DNA of 64,000 bases, taken from the NCBI RefSeq assembly GCF_014652615.1, contig NZ_BMZD01000008.1:1-64000 (forward strand), given 5' to 3'. Positions 25,058 through 33,670 of the stretch are shown here, piece by piece. The stretch's first letter is position 1. Every line of letters begins with the position of its first letter. The notes beneath the pieces are model-generated. The model made no database searches. It saw nothing but the letters and a program-made list of their open reading frames with translations, and was not told the origin of the DNA. The translations under genes were made by a program, and so were the position numbers. The stretch is from Novosphingobium arvoryzae (GTDB lineage Bacteria; Pseudomonadota; Alphaproteobacteria; Sphingomonadales; Sphingomonadaceae).

Positions 25058-26572
25058 TCACTCTCGATCACTTAGTGGCCAATAGCGGTCCTTGACCAAC
25101 CGCTTGTACAGCTTGCCGTTATCGAGCCGGGGCAGGGCGGGATCGAAATCGACCGAGCGCGGGCATTTGATCGGGCTGAGCTGCGCCTTGCAGAATGCGA
25201 TCAGTTCGGCAGCGAAGGCGGGGGTTGCATCCGCCGGATCGAGCGGCTGGATCACTGCTTTGACTTCCTCGCCAAAATCCGCGTTCGGCACGCCAATCAC
25301 CGCGGCATCGGCGACCTTGGGGTGGGTGATCAACAGATTTTCGACTTCCTGCGGATAGATGTTCACGCCGCCTGAGATGATCATGTAGCTCTTGCGGTCG
25401 GTCAGGAACAAATAGCCGTCGGCATCCAGATAGCCGACATCGCCCAGGGTCGACCAGCTCGGGTGCAGCGGGTTGCGGCTGTTGCGCGTCTTGTCCTCGT
25501 CACCCAGGTACTTGAAGTCCCAGCCGCCCTCGAAATAGACGGTGCCCTGCTCGCCCGTGGGCAGTTCGTTGCCGGTATCGTCGCAGATGTGGATCGTGCC
25601 CCAGCTGGCCCTGCCGACCGAACCGGGCTTTTCCAGCCATTCCGCGCTCGTGATCCCGGTCGACCCGTTGCCTTCGGAGCCGCCGTAGTATTCGAAAATG
25701 ATCGGCCCGAGCCATGCGATCATCGCCTGCTTGACGGGGACGGGACAGGGCGCGGCGGCGTGGATCACGGTGCGCAGCGATGACAGGTCATATGCGGCGC
25801 GCTCCGCTTCGGGCAGCTTGAGCAGGCGCGAGAACATCGTCGGCACCATCTGCGTGATGGTCACGCCAAAGCGCTCGATCGCGGCCAGTGCCGGTTCGGG
25901 TTCGAACCTGGGCATTTGCACCACGGTCGCGCCCAGGCGGTGGCAGGTGGTGGTATAGGCCAGCGGCGCGGTGTGATAGAGCGGCGCGGGCGACAGATAG
26001 GTGTCCGCCGGGCCAAGCCCGTAGCGCCGGCCAATCTGCGCCGCGATCATGTGTTCGCCGGTCACCTCGCCTTCGGGCAGGGGCAGGCGCACGCCCTTGG
26101 GCTGGCCGGTGGTGCCGCTGGAATAGACCATGTGAAAACCGGGGCTTTCATCGGCAATCGGCCCTGCGGGCTGGCGGGCCAGCGCGGCGCGCAATTGATC
26201 GAGCGTCAGCACCGTCACGCCCGCGCGCGCCGGCAAGGTGGCCAGCCCCGGAATCGCCGGTGAAACCACCAGCAGCTTCGCGCCGGAATTGCCGATGATG
26301 TAGTCAGCCTCAGCCGCGGTCAGCGCGGTGGCGAGTGGGGTGATATAGGTCCCGGCGCGCTGGCCGGCCCAATAGACTTCGAACACTTCCGGGCAATTGG
26401 GCAGCCAATAGGCGATCCCGTCCCCGCGCGCGATCCCCAGCGACCGCAGCAGGTGCGCGCCGCGATTGGCGCGGTCCTCCAGCTCGCCATACGTCAGGCC
26501 GGGCGCGCCGTCGGTCATGATGACGGCGGGCCGATCGGGATCGGCCAGCGCGTGAAGGCGGGGGTGGGTCAT
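25058..26572 (-). CDS. Acyl-CoA synthetase (AMP-binding)
   Basis: 504 residues starting MTHPRLHALADPD; the ATG at 26572 overlaps the upstream stop by one base (TGATG). The P-loop A3 motif YSSGTTGQPKG, the A5 region YYGGSEGNG and the C-terminal DRKSYMIISGGVNIYPQEVE hinge and cap are all present. ANL enzymes activate a carboxylic acid to the acyl-CoA through an acyl-adenylate. It is paired with an enoyl-CoA hydratase-like gene in a two-gene operon divergent from the acyl-CoA dehydrogenase operon. The acid is unknown; size and context suggest a medium-chain or cyclic acid. Confidence 0.94.
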   Translation of the reverse strand: MTHPRLHALADPDRPAVIMTDGAPGLTYGELEDRANRGAHLLRSLGIARGDGIAYWLPNCPEVFEVYWAGQRAGTYITPLATALTAAEADYIIGNSGAKLLVVSPAIPGLATLPARAGVTVLTLDQLRAALARQPAGPIADESPGFHMVYSSGTTGQPKGVRLPLPEGEVTGEHMIAAQIGRRYGLGPADTYLSPAPLYHTAPLAYTTTCHRLGATVVQMPRFEPEPALAAIERFGVTITQMVPTMFSRLLKLPEAERAAYDLSSLRTVIHAAAPCPVPVKQAMIAWLGPIIFEYYGGSEGNGSTGITSAEWLEKPGSVGRASWGTIHICDDTGNELPTGEQGTVYFEGGWDFKYLGDEDKTRNSRNPLHPSWSTLGDVGYLDADGYLFLTDRKSYMIISGGVNIYPQEVENLLITHPKVADAAVIGVPNADFGEEVKAVIQPLDPADATPAFAAELIAFCKAQLSPIKCPRSVDFDPALPRLDNGKLYKRLVKDRYWPLSDRE

Positions 26573-27372
26573 CAGCGGATCGTGTACTTCTTGGCCTTGT
26601 CCGCCATCAGCGCGGCGCGGTCGACCTGGGGCACGCCCACCGGGTTGCCGATCTGCGGGTACTTGAGCGCGTTGGCGAGCGCGACCGAGCGCGGCATGTC
26701 GAGGCTGCTCCAGATCGCCTTGATCGAACCCTGGATCGCCGCCGGGGGCTTGGCCGCGATTTGCAGCGCCATTTCGTGCGCGCGGTCCCACAACCGGTCG
26801 AGCGGGACGACTTCGCTGACCAGCCCGATCGATTTGGCGTATTCCGCGCTCATCCGCTCATCATTGCCCAGCAGCACCATCCGCAGCACGTCGGCCAGCG
26901 GCATCTTGTAGGTCATGCCGATCGGCTCCAGCGCGCTGGTCATGCCGTATGTCACGTGGGGGTCGAAGAACGTGGCGTCTTCCGAAGCGATGATGATGTC
27001 GGCCTCGTTCAACCAATAGAACGCGCCGCCCGCAGCCATGCCGTGGACCGCGCAGATCATCGGCTTCCAGCACTGCATCGACTTGGGGCCCAGCTGATCG
27101 CCCGGATCGAAGCAGTGCCAGATGTTGTCGAGGTCGACCGCGGGGCGATCCCCCGCAACCGCGCCTTTCACATCGACCCCGGTGCAGAATGCCCGGCCCG
27201 GCGCGGCGCGCAGCACGGTTACGTGGATATCGTCATTCCACGAAATTTCGTGCCAGACGCGGGCGAAATCGTCCATCATCTGGCGGTTGAAGCTGTTCAT
27301 CGCTTCGGGTCGGTTGATGGTGATCGTGGCGACATGATCGGCGACATCGAACAGGATAGTTTCGTAGGTCAC
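26572..27372 (-). CDS. Enoyl-CoA hydratase/isomerase family (crotonase)
   Basis: 266 residues from a GTG at 27372 preceded by GGGAGAGAG, which is the only good ribosome-binding site; longer open frames upstream have no family match. Crotonase features: ITINRPEAMNSFN near the N-terminus, GRAFCTGVDVKG and HGMAAGGAFY oxyanion-hole segments, and VTYGMTSALEPIG. It hydrates or isomerises enoyl-CoA esters. It is the first gene of an operon with the acyl-CoA ligase. The palindromic GntR-type site at 27412-27426 is 40 bases upstream of the start. Confidence 0.92.
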   Translation of the reverse strand: MTYETILFDVADHVATITINRPEAMNSFNRQMMDDFARVWHEISWNDDIHVTVLRAAPGRAFCTGVDVKGAVAGDRPAVDLDNIWHCFDPGDQLGPKSMQCWKPMICAVHGMAAGGAFYWLNEADIIIASEDATFFDPHVTYGMTSALEPIGMTYKMPLADVLRMVLLGNDERMSAEYAKSIGLVSEVVPLDRLWDRAHEMALQIAAKPPAAIQGSIKAIWSSLDMPRSVALANALKYPQIGNPVGVPQVDRAALMADKAKKYTIR

Positions 27373-27411
27373 GCTTGACTCTCTCCCGGCGCGAGTGTGT
27401 AAGAAGTGATG

Positions 27412-27426
27412 TTTAACGTAGTTATA
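27412..27426. promoter_or_regulatory. GntR-type operator TTTAACGTAGTTATA
   Basis: Core AAC-N3-GTT inside a site whose reverse complement reads TATAACTACGTTAAA. It overlaps a perfect AGTTATATAACT palindrome (27420-27431) in a 69-base divergent promoter. One of seven matching sites in the 27-59 kb region. Confidence 0.65.
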
Positions 27427-27441
27427 TAACTGGATGACCTG

Positions 27442-28806
27442 ATGGCAAGTGCAATCCCTGCCGATCTGCGGGCAGAGGTAGAGCAGCAGACCGGCGCTGT
27501 CATCGCCGGCGAGCAGGCGCGCGGTGGCGGCGGTGCGTCGCGGCAAGGCGCGGAAGTGATGCTGCGCTATCCCGATGGGGCCGAGCGACGCTGCTATCTG
27601 GCGTGGGACGGGCGCGCGGGCGACCCTTCGCGGATGCCGTATTTTGAACGGGAGACGGCGATTCTGGCCGCGCTGTCCGGACCGTACCATGGCAGTGGCG
27701 TCACCGTGGCGCCGCTGGTCGGGACGTTTCCGTCGCATCTGGCGCTGCTGAGCGAATTCGTCAGCGGCAATGACCGGTTCCCGCAGGCCGAGGACAAGGC
27801 GGCGCTGGCCCGCGCCTTCGTGGGGCAGCTGGCGGCACTGCACCGGCTGGACGCGCGCAATCCGGCCTTTGCCGCGCTGGGCGATGCAACCGAACCGCCC
27901 GCCTCCCGGATTCGCGCCAACATCGCCCAGTGGCAGCGCACCAACCTGAGCGCTGGGGCCGATCCGATCTATCAGGTGGCGCTGGCCTGGCTGGCGCGCA
28001 ACGTGCCGCCGGATCGCGGCCCCGCGGTGGTGCTGCACGGCGATGCCGGGCCGGGCAACTTCCTGTTCAATGGCAATGAAATCGCGGCGCTGGTCGATTG
28101 GGAGCTGACCCACCTGGGCGATCCGATGGAGGATCTGGCGCAAATCTGGGTGCGCAGCCTGATCCAGCCGTTCGTGCCGATGGCCGACGTGTTCGCGGCC
28201 TATGAGGCGGCGAGCGGCCAGCCGGTCGATCTGGCGCGGGTGAAGTATCACCGGCTCTATTTCCAGCTGTCGTTCTCGGTCCCCAGCGCGGCGCTGGCGA
28301 GCGGCGAAGGCTCCAGCATCGGCGCGACCGGCACCGGCCTGCTTTATGGCACCATGCACAAGCGGGTGATCGTGCAGTCGGTGGCGCAGCTGGCCGGGAT
28401 CGCCGTGACCGATCCCGAACTGCCGCTGTGCGAGCCGGACTGGACCGACCGCTTCTTTGCCACTGCGCTGGCCGACCTCAGGGACGATATCGTCCCCGCC
28501 GCCGGCAACCAGCGCGCTGCTGCCAAGGCCAAGGAACTGGCGCGGTTGGTGAAGTTCTGGCGGATGCGCGCCAGCCACGGCGCGGCGTTCGATGCGGCGG
28601 AGCTGGCGGAGATCCGGGCGCTGATGCCGTCTGCCCCGGCTAATCTGAAAGGCGCCCGCGCCGCGCTGGCCGAGGCGATTGCCGCCGACGCGGTCGATTT
28701 CGCCGCGGCTGTGCAGCTGTGTCACAACCGCGTGGTGCGCGAAACCGCGATCATGGCCGATGCAATGGGTGGACTTGCCACCACCTGGTATGAGGATCTC
28801 GACTGA
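27442..28806 (+). CDS. Phosphotransferase-family protein (APH fold) of acyl-CoA dehydrogenase operon
   Basis: 454 residues with an aminoglycoside-phosphotransferase/choline-kinase fold. The catalytic loop VVLHGDAGPGNFLFNG and the metal-binding Asp in AALVDWELTHLGDP are intact. Homologous domains are linked to acyl-CoA dehydrogenases (as in ACAD10/ACAD11, where the kinase phosphorylates a 4-hydroxyacyl-CoA before elimination). Here the stop overlaps the start of an acyl-CoA dehydrogenase gene (TGATG), which supports a similar job. The C-terminal 100 residues beyond the kinase fold are helical and unassigned. Confidence 0.88.
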   Translation: MASAIPADLRAEVEQQTGAVIAGEQARGGGGASRQGAEVMLRYPDGAERRCYLAWDGRAGDPSRMPYFERETAILAALSGPYHGSGVTVAPLVGTFPSHLALLSEFVSGNDRFPQAEDKAALARAFVGQLAALHRLDARNPAFAALGDATEPPASRIRANIAQWQRTNLSAGADPIYQVALAWLARNVPPDRGPAVVLHGDAGPGNFLFNGNEIAALVDWELTHLGDPMEDLAQIWVRSLIQPFVPMADVFAAYEAASGQPVDLARVKYHRLYFQLSFSVPSAALASGEGSSIGATGTGLLYGTMHKRVIVQSVAQLAGIAVTDPELPLCEPDWTDRFFATALADLRDDIVPAAGNQRAAAKAKELARLVKFWRMRASHGAAFDAAELAEIRALMPSAPANLKGARAALAEAIAADAVDFAAAVQLCHNRVVRETAIMADAMGGLATTWYEDLD

Positions 28807-29894
28807 TGGATTTCGATCTTTCCGACGAACAGAAAATGCTGGCCGAACAGGCGCGTGGCCTGTTGGCCGAGCGCACGCCTTACGATCACCTGCGCAAGCT
28901 GATCGACAGCGGGGCTGAATGGGACGAGCCGCTGTGGCGCGAACTGGGCGAAATGGGCTTCCTTGGCGCGAACATTCCCGAGGCCTTTGGCGGGCTTGGC
29001 ATGAGCGAGCTGGACCTAGGCGTGATTTCGCAGGAACTGGGCCGGGTCAACGCGGCGGTGCCGTTCTTCTCCTCGATCGTGCTGGCCGCCGATGCGATCC
29101 GGCTGGCGGGCAGCGAGGCACAGAAGGCGCAGTGGCTGCCCAAACTGGCCAGCGGCGAAGTGGTGGCTTGCTTTGCCAGCGCGGAAGGCGCGGGGCCGGT
29201 GTTGGGACAGGGCGCGAGGCTGGCGGGCGGCAAGCTGAGCGGCACGAAGCAGCCGGTCGCCGATGCCGGGATCGCCAGTGTCGCCGTGGTGCAGGTGGGA
29301 GATGGACTGGCGCTCGTCCAGCTCGATCAACCCGGTGTGACCCGGACCAAGCTGGACAGCTTTGACCAACTGCGCAGCCATTACCGGATTGATTTCGACG
29401 GTGCCGAGGCCGAGGCCCTGCCCGGCAAGGACGCGCTGCCGACCTTGCTTGACCGCGCGGCGGTGCAAGCCGCGTTTGAAGCGGTGGGCGGTTCGGAAGC
29501 CTGCCTCGCCATGGGCCGGAACTACGTGATGGAGCGGCAGATGTTCGGCCGTCCGCTGGGCGGCTATCAGGCGATCAAGCACAAGCTGGCCGACGTGGCG
29601 GTGGCAATCGAACTGGCGAAATCGAACGCCTATTTTGCGGGCTGGGCGGCGGAGGCTTCGGCGGATGACTTGCCCGGCGCGGCGGCGGCGGCGCGGCTGA
29701 CCGCGATCAAGGCCTTCGAACTGGCCGCGCGCGAGAACCTGCAGGTCCACGGCGGGATCGGCTATACCTTTGAGGCCAACTGCCACTTCTATTACCGGCG
29801 CGAGCGCCTGCTGGCGGTGATCGTCGGCAATCGCGGATACTGGGCGAACCGCCTGCTGAACGCCCAGAGCGGCTCGCAAGAAAAGGCTGCCTGA
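28806..29894 (+). CDS. Acyl-CoA dehydrogenase, subunit-like (short form)
   Basis: 362 residues. N-terminal helical domain (FDLSDEQKMLAEQARGLL), weak middle beta domain, and C-terminal helical domain with RQMFGRPLGGYQAIKHKLAD and VHGGIGYTFEANCHFYYRRE. It is followed after one base by a second, different acyl-CoA dehydrogenase gene. Paired genes of this kind encode alpha2beta2 heteromers in steroid side-chain catabolism, with FAD and active site shared between subunits. It oxidises an acyl-CoA to the 2-enoyl-CoA, passing electrons to ETF, which is not encoded here. Confidence 0.92.
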   Translation: MDFDLSDEQKMLAEQARGLLAERTPYDHLRKLIDSGAEWDEPLWRELGEMGFLGANIPEAFGGLGMSELDLGVISQELGRVNAAVPFFSSIVLAADAIRLAGSEAQKAQWLPKLASGEVVACFASAEGAGPVLGQGARLAGGKLSGTKQPVADAGIASVAVVQVGDGLALVQLDQPGVTRTKLDSFDQLRSHYRIDFDGAEAEALPGKDALPTLLDRAAVQAAFEAVGGSEACLAMGRNYVMERQMFGRPLGGYQAIKHKLADVAVAIELAKSNAYFAGWAAEASADDLPGAAAAARLTAIKAFELAARENLQVHGGIGYTFEANCHFYYRRERLLAVIVGNRGYWANRLLNAQSGSQEKAA

Positions 29895-29895
29895 G

Positions 29896-31116
29896 ATGGA
29901 CTTCAACGATACCCCCGCCGAAGCCGCCTTCCGCGCCGAGGCGCAAAGCTGGCTCGCTGCCCACGCCCCCGCGCACGAACTGCCCACCGGCATCAAGCTG
30001 GCCGACACCGAGGAGGCCGCACGTGGCCGCGCCTGGATGCGCGAGCTTTACAACGGCGGCTGGTCCGGGCTGACCTTCCCCAAGGCGCTGGGCGGGCGGG
30101 GCCTGTCCGGCATCGAGGCGGTGATCTTTGCCGAAGAGGAGGGTAAGTATCACCTGCCCAAGGGCCCGTTCACCTCGATCGGCACCGGCATGGCCCTGCC
30201 GGTGATCGCCAAGCACGGTAACGACGCCCAGCGCGCGCAGTTCATCGAACCGACGCTGAAGGGCGACATTACCTGGTGCCAGCTGTTCTCCGAGCCCTCG
30301 GCCGGGTCCGACCTTGCCGCGCTGCGCACCAAGGCGGTGCGCGCGGACGATGGTTCGGGCGACTGGATCGTCAACGGGCAGAAGGTCTGGTCCAGCTGGG
30401 CGCACCTGACCGACTGGGGCATCCTGGTGGTCCGCACCGATCCCACCGTACCCAAGCACAAGGGGCTGACCTTCTTCGTGGTCGACATGAAGACGCCCGG
30501 CATCGAAACGCGCCCGATCCGCCAGATTTCGGGGATGAGCGAATTCAACGAAACCTTCCTCACCGATGTGCGCATCCCCGATGCCAACCGCCTTGGTGCT
30601 ATTGGCGAGGGCTGGGCCTGCTGCATGACCGTGCTGATGGGCGAGCGGCTGGGCTCTGGCGCGCACCGCAGCGGGGTTGAGCCGCTGCTGGCGCTGGCGG
30701 GCAAGACTCCGGCGGGCGATGGCTCGACCATGCTGGATGACAAGGCCGTGCGCCTCGCGCTGGCCGATGCCCTGGCCGAGGAGCAGGGCGAACGCTTCTT
30801 CCAGGCACGGCTGCGCACCATGGTGTCCAAGGGCGAGAATCCCGGCGCGATGGCCGGGATGATCAAGCTGGCCTATGCCGGGCGGCAGCAGAAAGTGCTG
30901 GGCCTGGGCATGGAATTGCGCGGGCTGGATGCGATTGCCGCCGATCCGTCAGACAGCGTCACGCCCGACCTGCAATATGATTACATCTATTCCACCGTGA
31001 TGCGCATTGCGGGCGGCGCGGACGAAGTGCTGCGCAACCAGATCGCCGAGCGCGTGCTGGGCATGCCGGGCGAGGTGCGGATGGACAAGGATGTCCCGTT
31101 TGAACAATTGAAGTGA
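29896..31116 (+). CDS. Acyl-CoA dehydrogenase (long form), partner of preceding gene
   Basis: 406 residues. It contains WCQLFSEPSAGSDLAALRTK (the family signature), VNGQKVWSSWAHL and the C-terminal IAGGADEVLRNQIAERVLG. Where the classical single-subunit enzymes have E-G-T this reads G-G-A, so the catalytic glutamate may come from elsewhere or from the partner. One base separates it from the short-form gene, which strongly suggests a heteromeric enzyme. It lies fourth from the end of the transcript by position, with an aldo/keto reductase next. Confidence 0.92.
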   Translation: MDFNDTPAEAAFRAEAQSWLAAHAPAHELPTGIKLADTEEAARGRAWMRELYNGGWSGLTFPKALGGRGLSGIEAVIFAEEEGKYHLPKGPFTSIGTGMALPVIAKHGNDAQRAQFIEPTLKGDITWCQLFSEPSAGSDLAALRTKAVRADDGSGDWIVNGQKVWSSWAHLTDWGILVVRTDPTVPKHKGLTFFVVDMKTPGIETRPIRQISGMSEFNETFLTDVRIPDANRLGAIGEGWACCMTVLMGERLGSGAHRSGVEPLLALAGKTPAGDGSTMLDDKAVRLALADALAEEQGERFFQARLRTMVSKGENPGAMAGMIKLAYAGRQQKVLGLGMELRGLDAIAADPSDSVTPDLQYDYIYSTVMRIAGGADEVLRNQIAERVLGMPGEVRMDKDVPFEQLK

Positions 31117-31118
31117 CC

Positions 31119-32099
31119 ATGAAGTACATCCGTCTTGGCCGCACCGGCCTCAAAGTGTCGCGCCTCTGCCTCGGCTGCATGAGCTTTGGCGAACCCGGGC
31201 AGGGTGCCCATCCGTGGGTGCTGGATGAGGCCGCCAGCCGCGCGATCATTGCCCGCGCGGTAGAGGCCGGGATCAACTTCTTCGATACCGCAAACGTCTA
31301 TGCCGATGGTGCGTCCGAGGAAATCACCGGGCGCGCGCTGAAGGATTTCGCGCGGCGCGACGAAGTGGTGATCGCGACCAAGGCCTGGGGTGCTTGGGGC
31401 AAAGGTCCGAACCAGGGCGGCCTTTCGCGCAAGGCGCTGTTCCAGGCAGTGGATGACAGTCTGCGCCGGCTCGGCACCGATTATATCGACCTCTACCAGA
31501 TCCACCGCTGGGACAATGAAACCCCGATCGAGGAGACGCTCGAGGCGCTGAACGACATCATTCGGGCAGGCAAGGCGCGCTACATCGGTGCATCTTCGAT
31601 GTATGCCTGGCAGTTCCAGAAGGCACTGCTGGTGTCGGAGCGCAACGGCTGGGCGCGGTTCGTATCGATGCAGAACCACCTCAACCTGCTCTACCGCGAG
31701 GAAGAGCGCGAGATGCTGCCGCTCTGCGTAGAGGAAGGCATTGGGGTCATCCCGTGGAGTCCGCTGGCGCGCGGCCGCCTGACCCGGCCCTGGGGCGAGG
31801 TGACCGCCCGTTCGGGCAGCGACCGCTTTGGCAAGATGCTTTATGCCCGCACCGAGGACAGCGACCGGCAGGTTGTGGAAGCCGTCGCGGCCATCGCTGG
31901 CGCGCGCGGCGCGCCGATGGCGCAGGTCGCGCTGGCGTGGGTGCTGGCCAAGGCCGAGGTCACGGCGCCGATCATTGGCGTGACCAGACTGGCCCAGTTG
32001 GAGGACGCACTTGCCGCCCTGGACCTGCGGCTGACTGCGGAAGAAATCGCTGTCCTGGAAGCGCCTTACGTGCCCCACCCGGTGCTGGGGCACAACTGA
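31119..32099 (+). CDS. Aldo/keto reductase
   Basis: 326 residues from the ATG at 31119 (MKYIRLGRTGLKVSRLCLG); a GTG at 31113 that overlaps the previous stop is the alternative. The tetrad is visible: Asp and Tyr in FFDTANVYADG, Lys in VIATKAWG, His in LYQIHRWD. It resembles the YghZ/Tas-like group of AKRs that reduce carbonyls with NADPH. It is the last gene of the phosphotransferase, dehydrogenase, dehydrogenase operon, and convergent with the ligase gene at 32108. Substrate unknown. Confidence 0.92.
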   Translation: MKYIRLGRTGLKVSRLCLGCMSFGEPGQGAHPWVLDEAASRAIIARAVEAGINFFDTANVYADGASEEITGRALKDFARRDEVVIATKAWGAWGKGPNQGGLSRKALFQAVDDSLRRLGTDYIDLYQIHRWDNETPIEETLEALNDIIRAGKARYIGASSMYAWQFQKALLVSERNGWARFVSMQNHLNLLYREEEREMLPLCVEEGIGVIPWSPLARGRLTRPWGEVTARSGSDRFGKMLYARTEDSDRQVVEAVAAIAGARGAPMAQVALAWVLAKAEVTAPIIGVTRLAQLEDALAALDLRLTAEEIAVLEAPYVPHPVLGHN

Positions 32100-32107
32100 G
32101 GCCGACC

Positions 32108-33598
32108 TCAGCCCGCCGCGCGGCGGGCCTTGGCGGCTTCGGTCAGCGGACCGACCAGTTCCTTTTTCAGGATCTTGCCGTTCGGGTTCAGCGGCATTTC
32201 GTCCAGCACCAGCAGCGTGCGCGGCACCTTGTTGTCGGCCAGGTGCTGGCGGCAGAATGCGATGATTTCGTCCGGTGTGGCGGACTGGCCGGGGCGCAGG
32301 GTCACGGCCGCAGCGATATCTTCGCCCAGCACCTCGTGTTCCACGCCAACCACGGCGGCCTGCTGCACGGCCGGGTGCTGGTGCAGCGCGGTTTCGATTT
32401 CCAGCGGGGTGATGTTGTAGCCGCCCCGGATGATCAGTTCCTTTGACCGGCCCGCCATGATCAGGTCGCCGTCGTGATCAACGTAGCCAAGATCGCCGGT
32501 CTTGGTCCACCCGCCGATAAAGCTGGCGGCGGTGGCTTCGGGATCGTTCCAGTAGCGCCGGGCGTGCTTCTGGAAGCCATAGATTTCACCCACAACGCCG
32601 GGCTGGGTCACGACATTCCCCGCCTCGTCGCGCAATTGCATATGCGGGGGCAGCTTGCCGACGCAGCCGGGCTTCAGCACTTGTTCGCGGGTGGTTGTGC
32701 CCACGCCGATGCCGCCTTCGGACATCCCATAGCTGTTGCGCATCCGCACGTGCGGCCACAAGTCCAGCGCGCGCTTGACCGAATCGTGCGGTAGCGGCGC
32801 AGTGCCGGTCATCAGGTATTTCACGCCCGCGAAATCGTAGTTGGCGACGTCCGGATGATCGAGGATCAGGCGCAGCATCGAGGGCACCAGGTAGACCAGG
32901 TCCGGCTGCTTTTCCTTGACCAGTTCGAGGAAGCCCTTGGGATCGAACTTCGGCTGGGTGATCGCGGTGGCCCCGCCGCGCGCGGGCAGCATGACGATGC
33001 CCAGGTTCCCGCCCGAGCCGGTCAACGGCAGCGCGTTCAGCGTGGAGCGCGATTTGTCCATGTTGGTGCCGGTCACGCCCTTCATCAGGTCCGGGTGTGA
33101 CACTACGACGCCCTTGATCTTGCCGGTGGTCCCGCTGGTGCCAAGGATTTCGGCGTCAGCTTCGGGATCAAGGCTGGCTTGATCGGGCAGCGCCGCCAGA
33201 TTGCGCGGCATGGCGTCCACCGTCCAGCAGCCGTCGAGCTTCAGTCCCGCCACCACGTCCGGCACGTCGGTGATGCACCAGCGCGGGGTGGTCAACTCGG
33301 CAAAGTCGGCGATTTCCTTGGCGTTCAGGCGCGTATTGATCGGGCAGGCAATCCCGCCGGCGCGGAATACCGCGAATACCGCGGTCGCCATTTCCACGGC
33401 ATGGGCATTGCTGATCGGCAGGAACACCCGGTCCCCCGGAACCAGCCCCGCCGCGGCCAGCCCGCCGCCAATCTCATCCGCCTCGCGGTCCCATTCAGCA
33501 TAGGTAATCTGCCGGTTGATGCCGTCGTGCGCGATCTCGCCCGCCTGGTGCTGTGCCCGCACCTTCAGCGCATCGCTGATCCGCCTGACCTGACCCAT
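32108..33598 (-). CDS. Acyl-CoA synthetase (AMP-binding)
   Basis: 496 residues. Motif A3 LGTSGTTGKIKGVV, A5 RNSYGMSEGGIGVG, hinge GDLGYVDHDGDLIMAGRSKE and the C-terminal lysine in LNPNGKILKKEL. Complete ANL-family CoA ligase. It is monocistronic by spacing and divergent from the MaoC-like gene, with a GntR-type operator at 33631-33645 between them. It is less similar to the other two ligases of the window than a recent duplicate would be, so it probably activates a different acid or a later intermediate. Confidence 0.94.
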   Translation of the reverse strand: MGQVRRISDALKVRAQHQAGEIAHDGINRQITYAEWDREADEIGGGLAAAGLVPGDRVFLPISNAHAVEMATAVFAVFRAGGIACPINTRLNAKEIADFAELTTPRWCITDVPDVVAGLKLDGCWTVDAMPRNLAALPDQASLDPEADAEILGTSGTTGKIKGVVVSHPDLMKGVTGTNMDKSRSTLNALPLTGSGGNLGIVMLPARGGATAITQPKFDPKGFLELVKEKQPDLVYLVPSMLRLILDHPDVANYDFAGVKYLMTGTAPLPHDSVKRALDLWPHVRMRNSYGMSEGGIGVGTTTREQVLKPGCVGKLPPHMQLRDEAGNVVTQPGVVGEIYGFQKHARRYWNDPEATAASFIGGWTKTGDLGYVDHDGDLIMAGRSKELIIRGGYNITPLEIETALHQHPAVQQAAVVGVEHEVLGEDIAAAVTLRPGQSATPDEIIAFCRQHLADNKVPRTLLVLDEMPLNPNGKILKKELVGPLTEAAKARRAAG

Positions 33599-33630
33599 CC
33601 TGAAAATCCCTTGCCTGCTTACCCGGCTTC

Positions 33631-33645
33631 TATTACCTAGTTATA
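33631..33645. promoter_or_regulatory. GntR-type operator TATTACCTAGTTATA
   Basis: Matches the shared site (reverse complement TATAACTAGGTAATA) in the 72-base divergent promoter between a CoA ligase gene and the MaoC-like gene. Confidence 0.65.
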
Positions 33646-33670
33646 CAACTGGGATCAAGGAGCGATTGCC

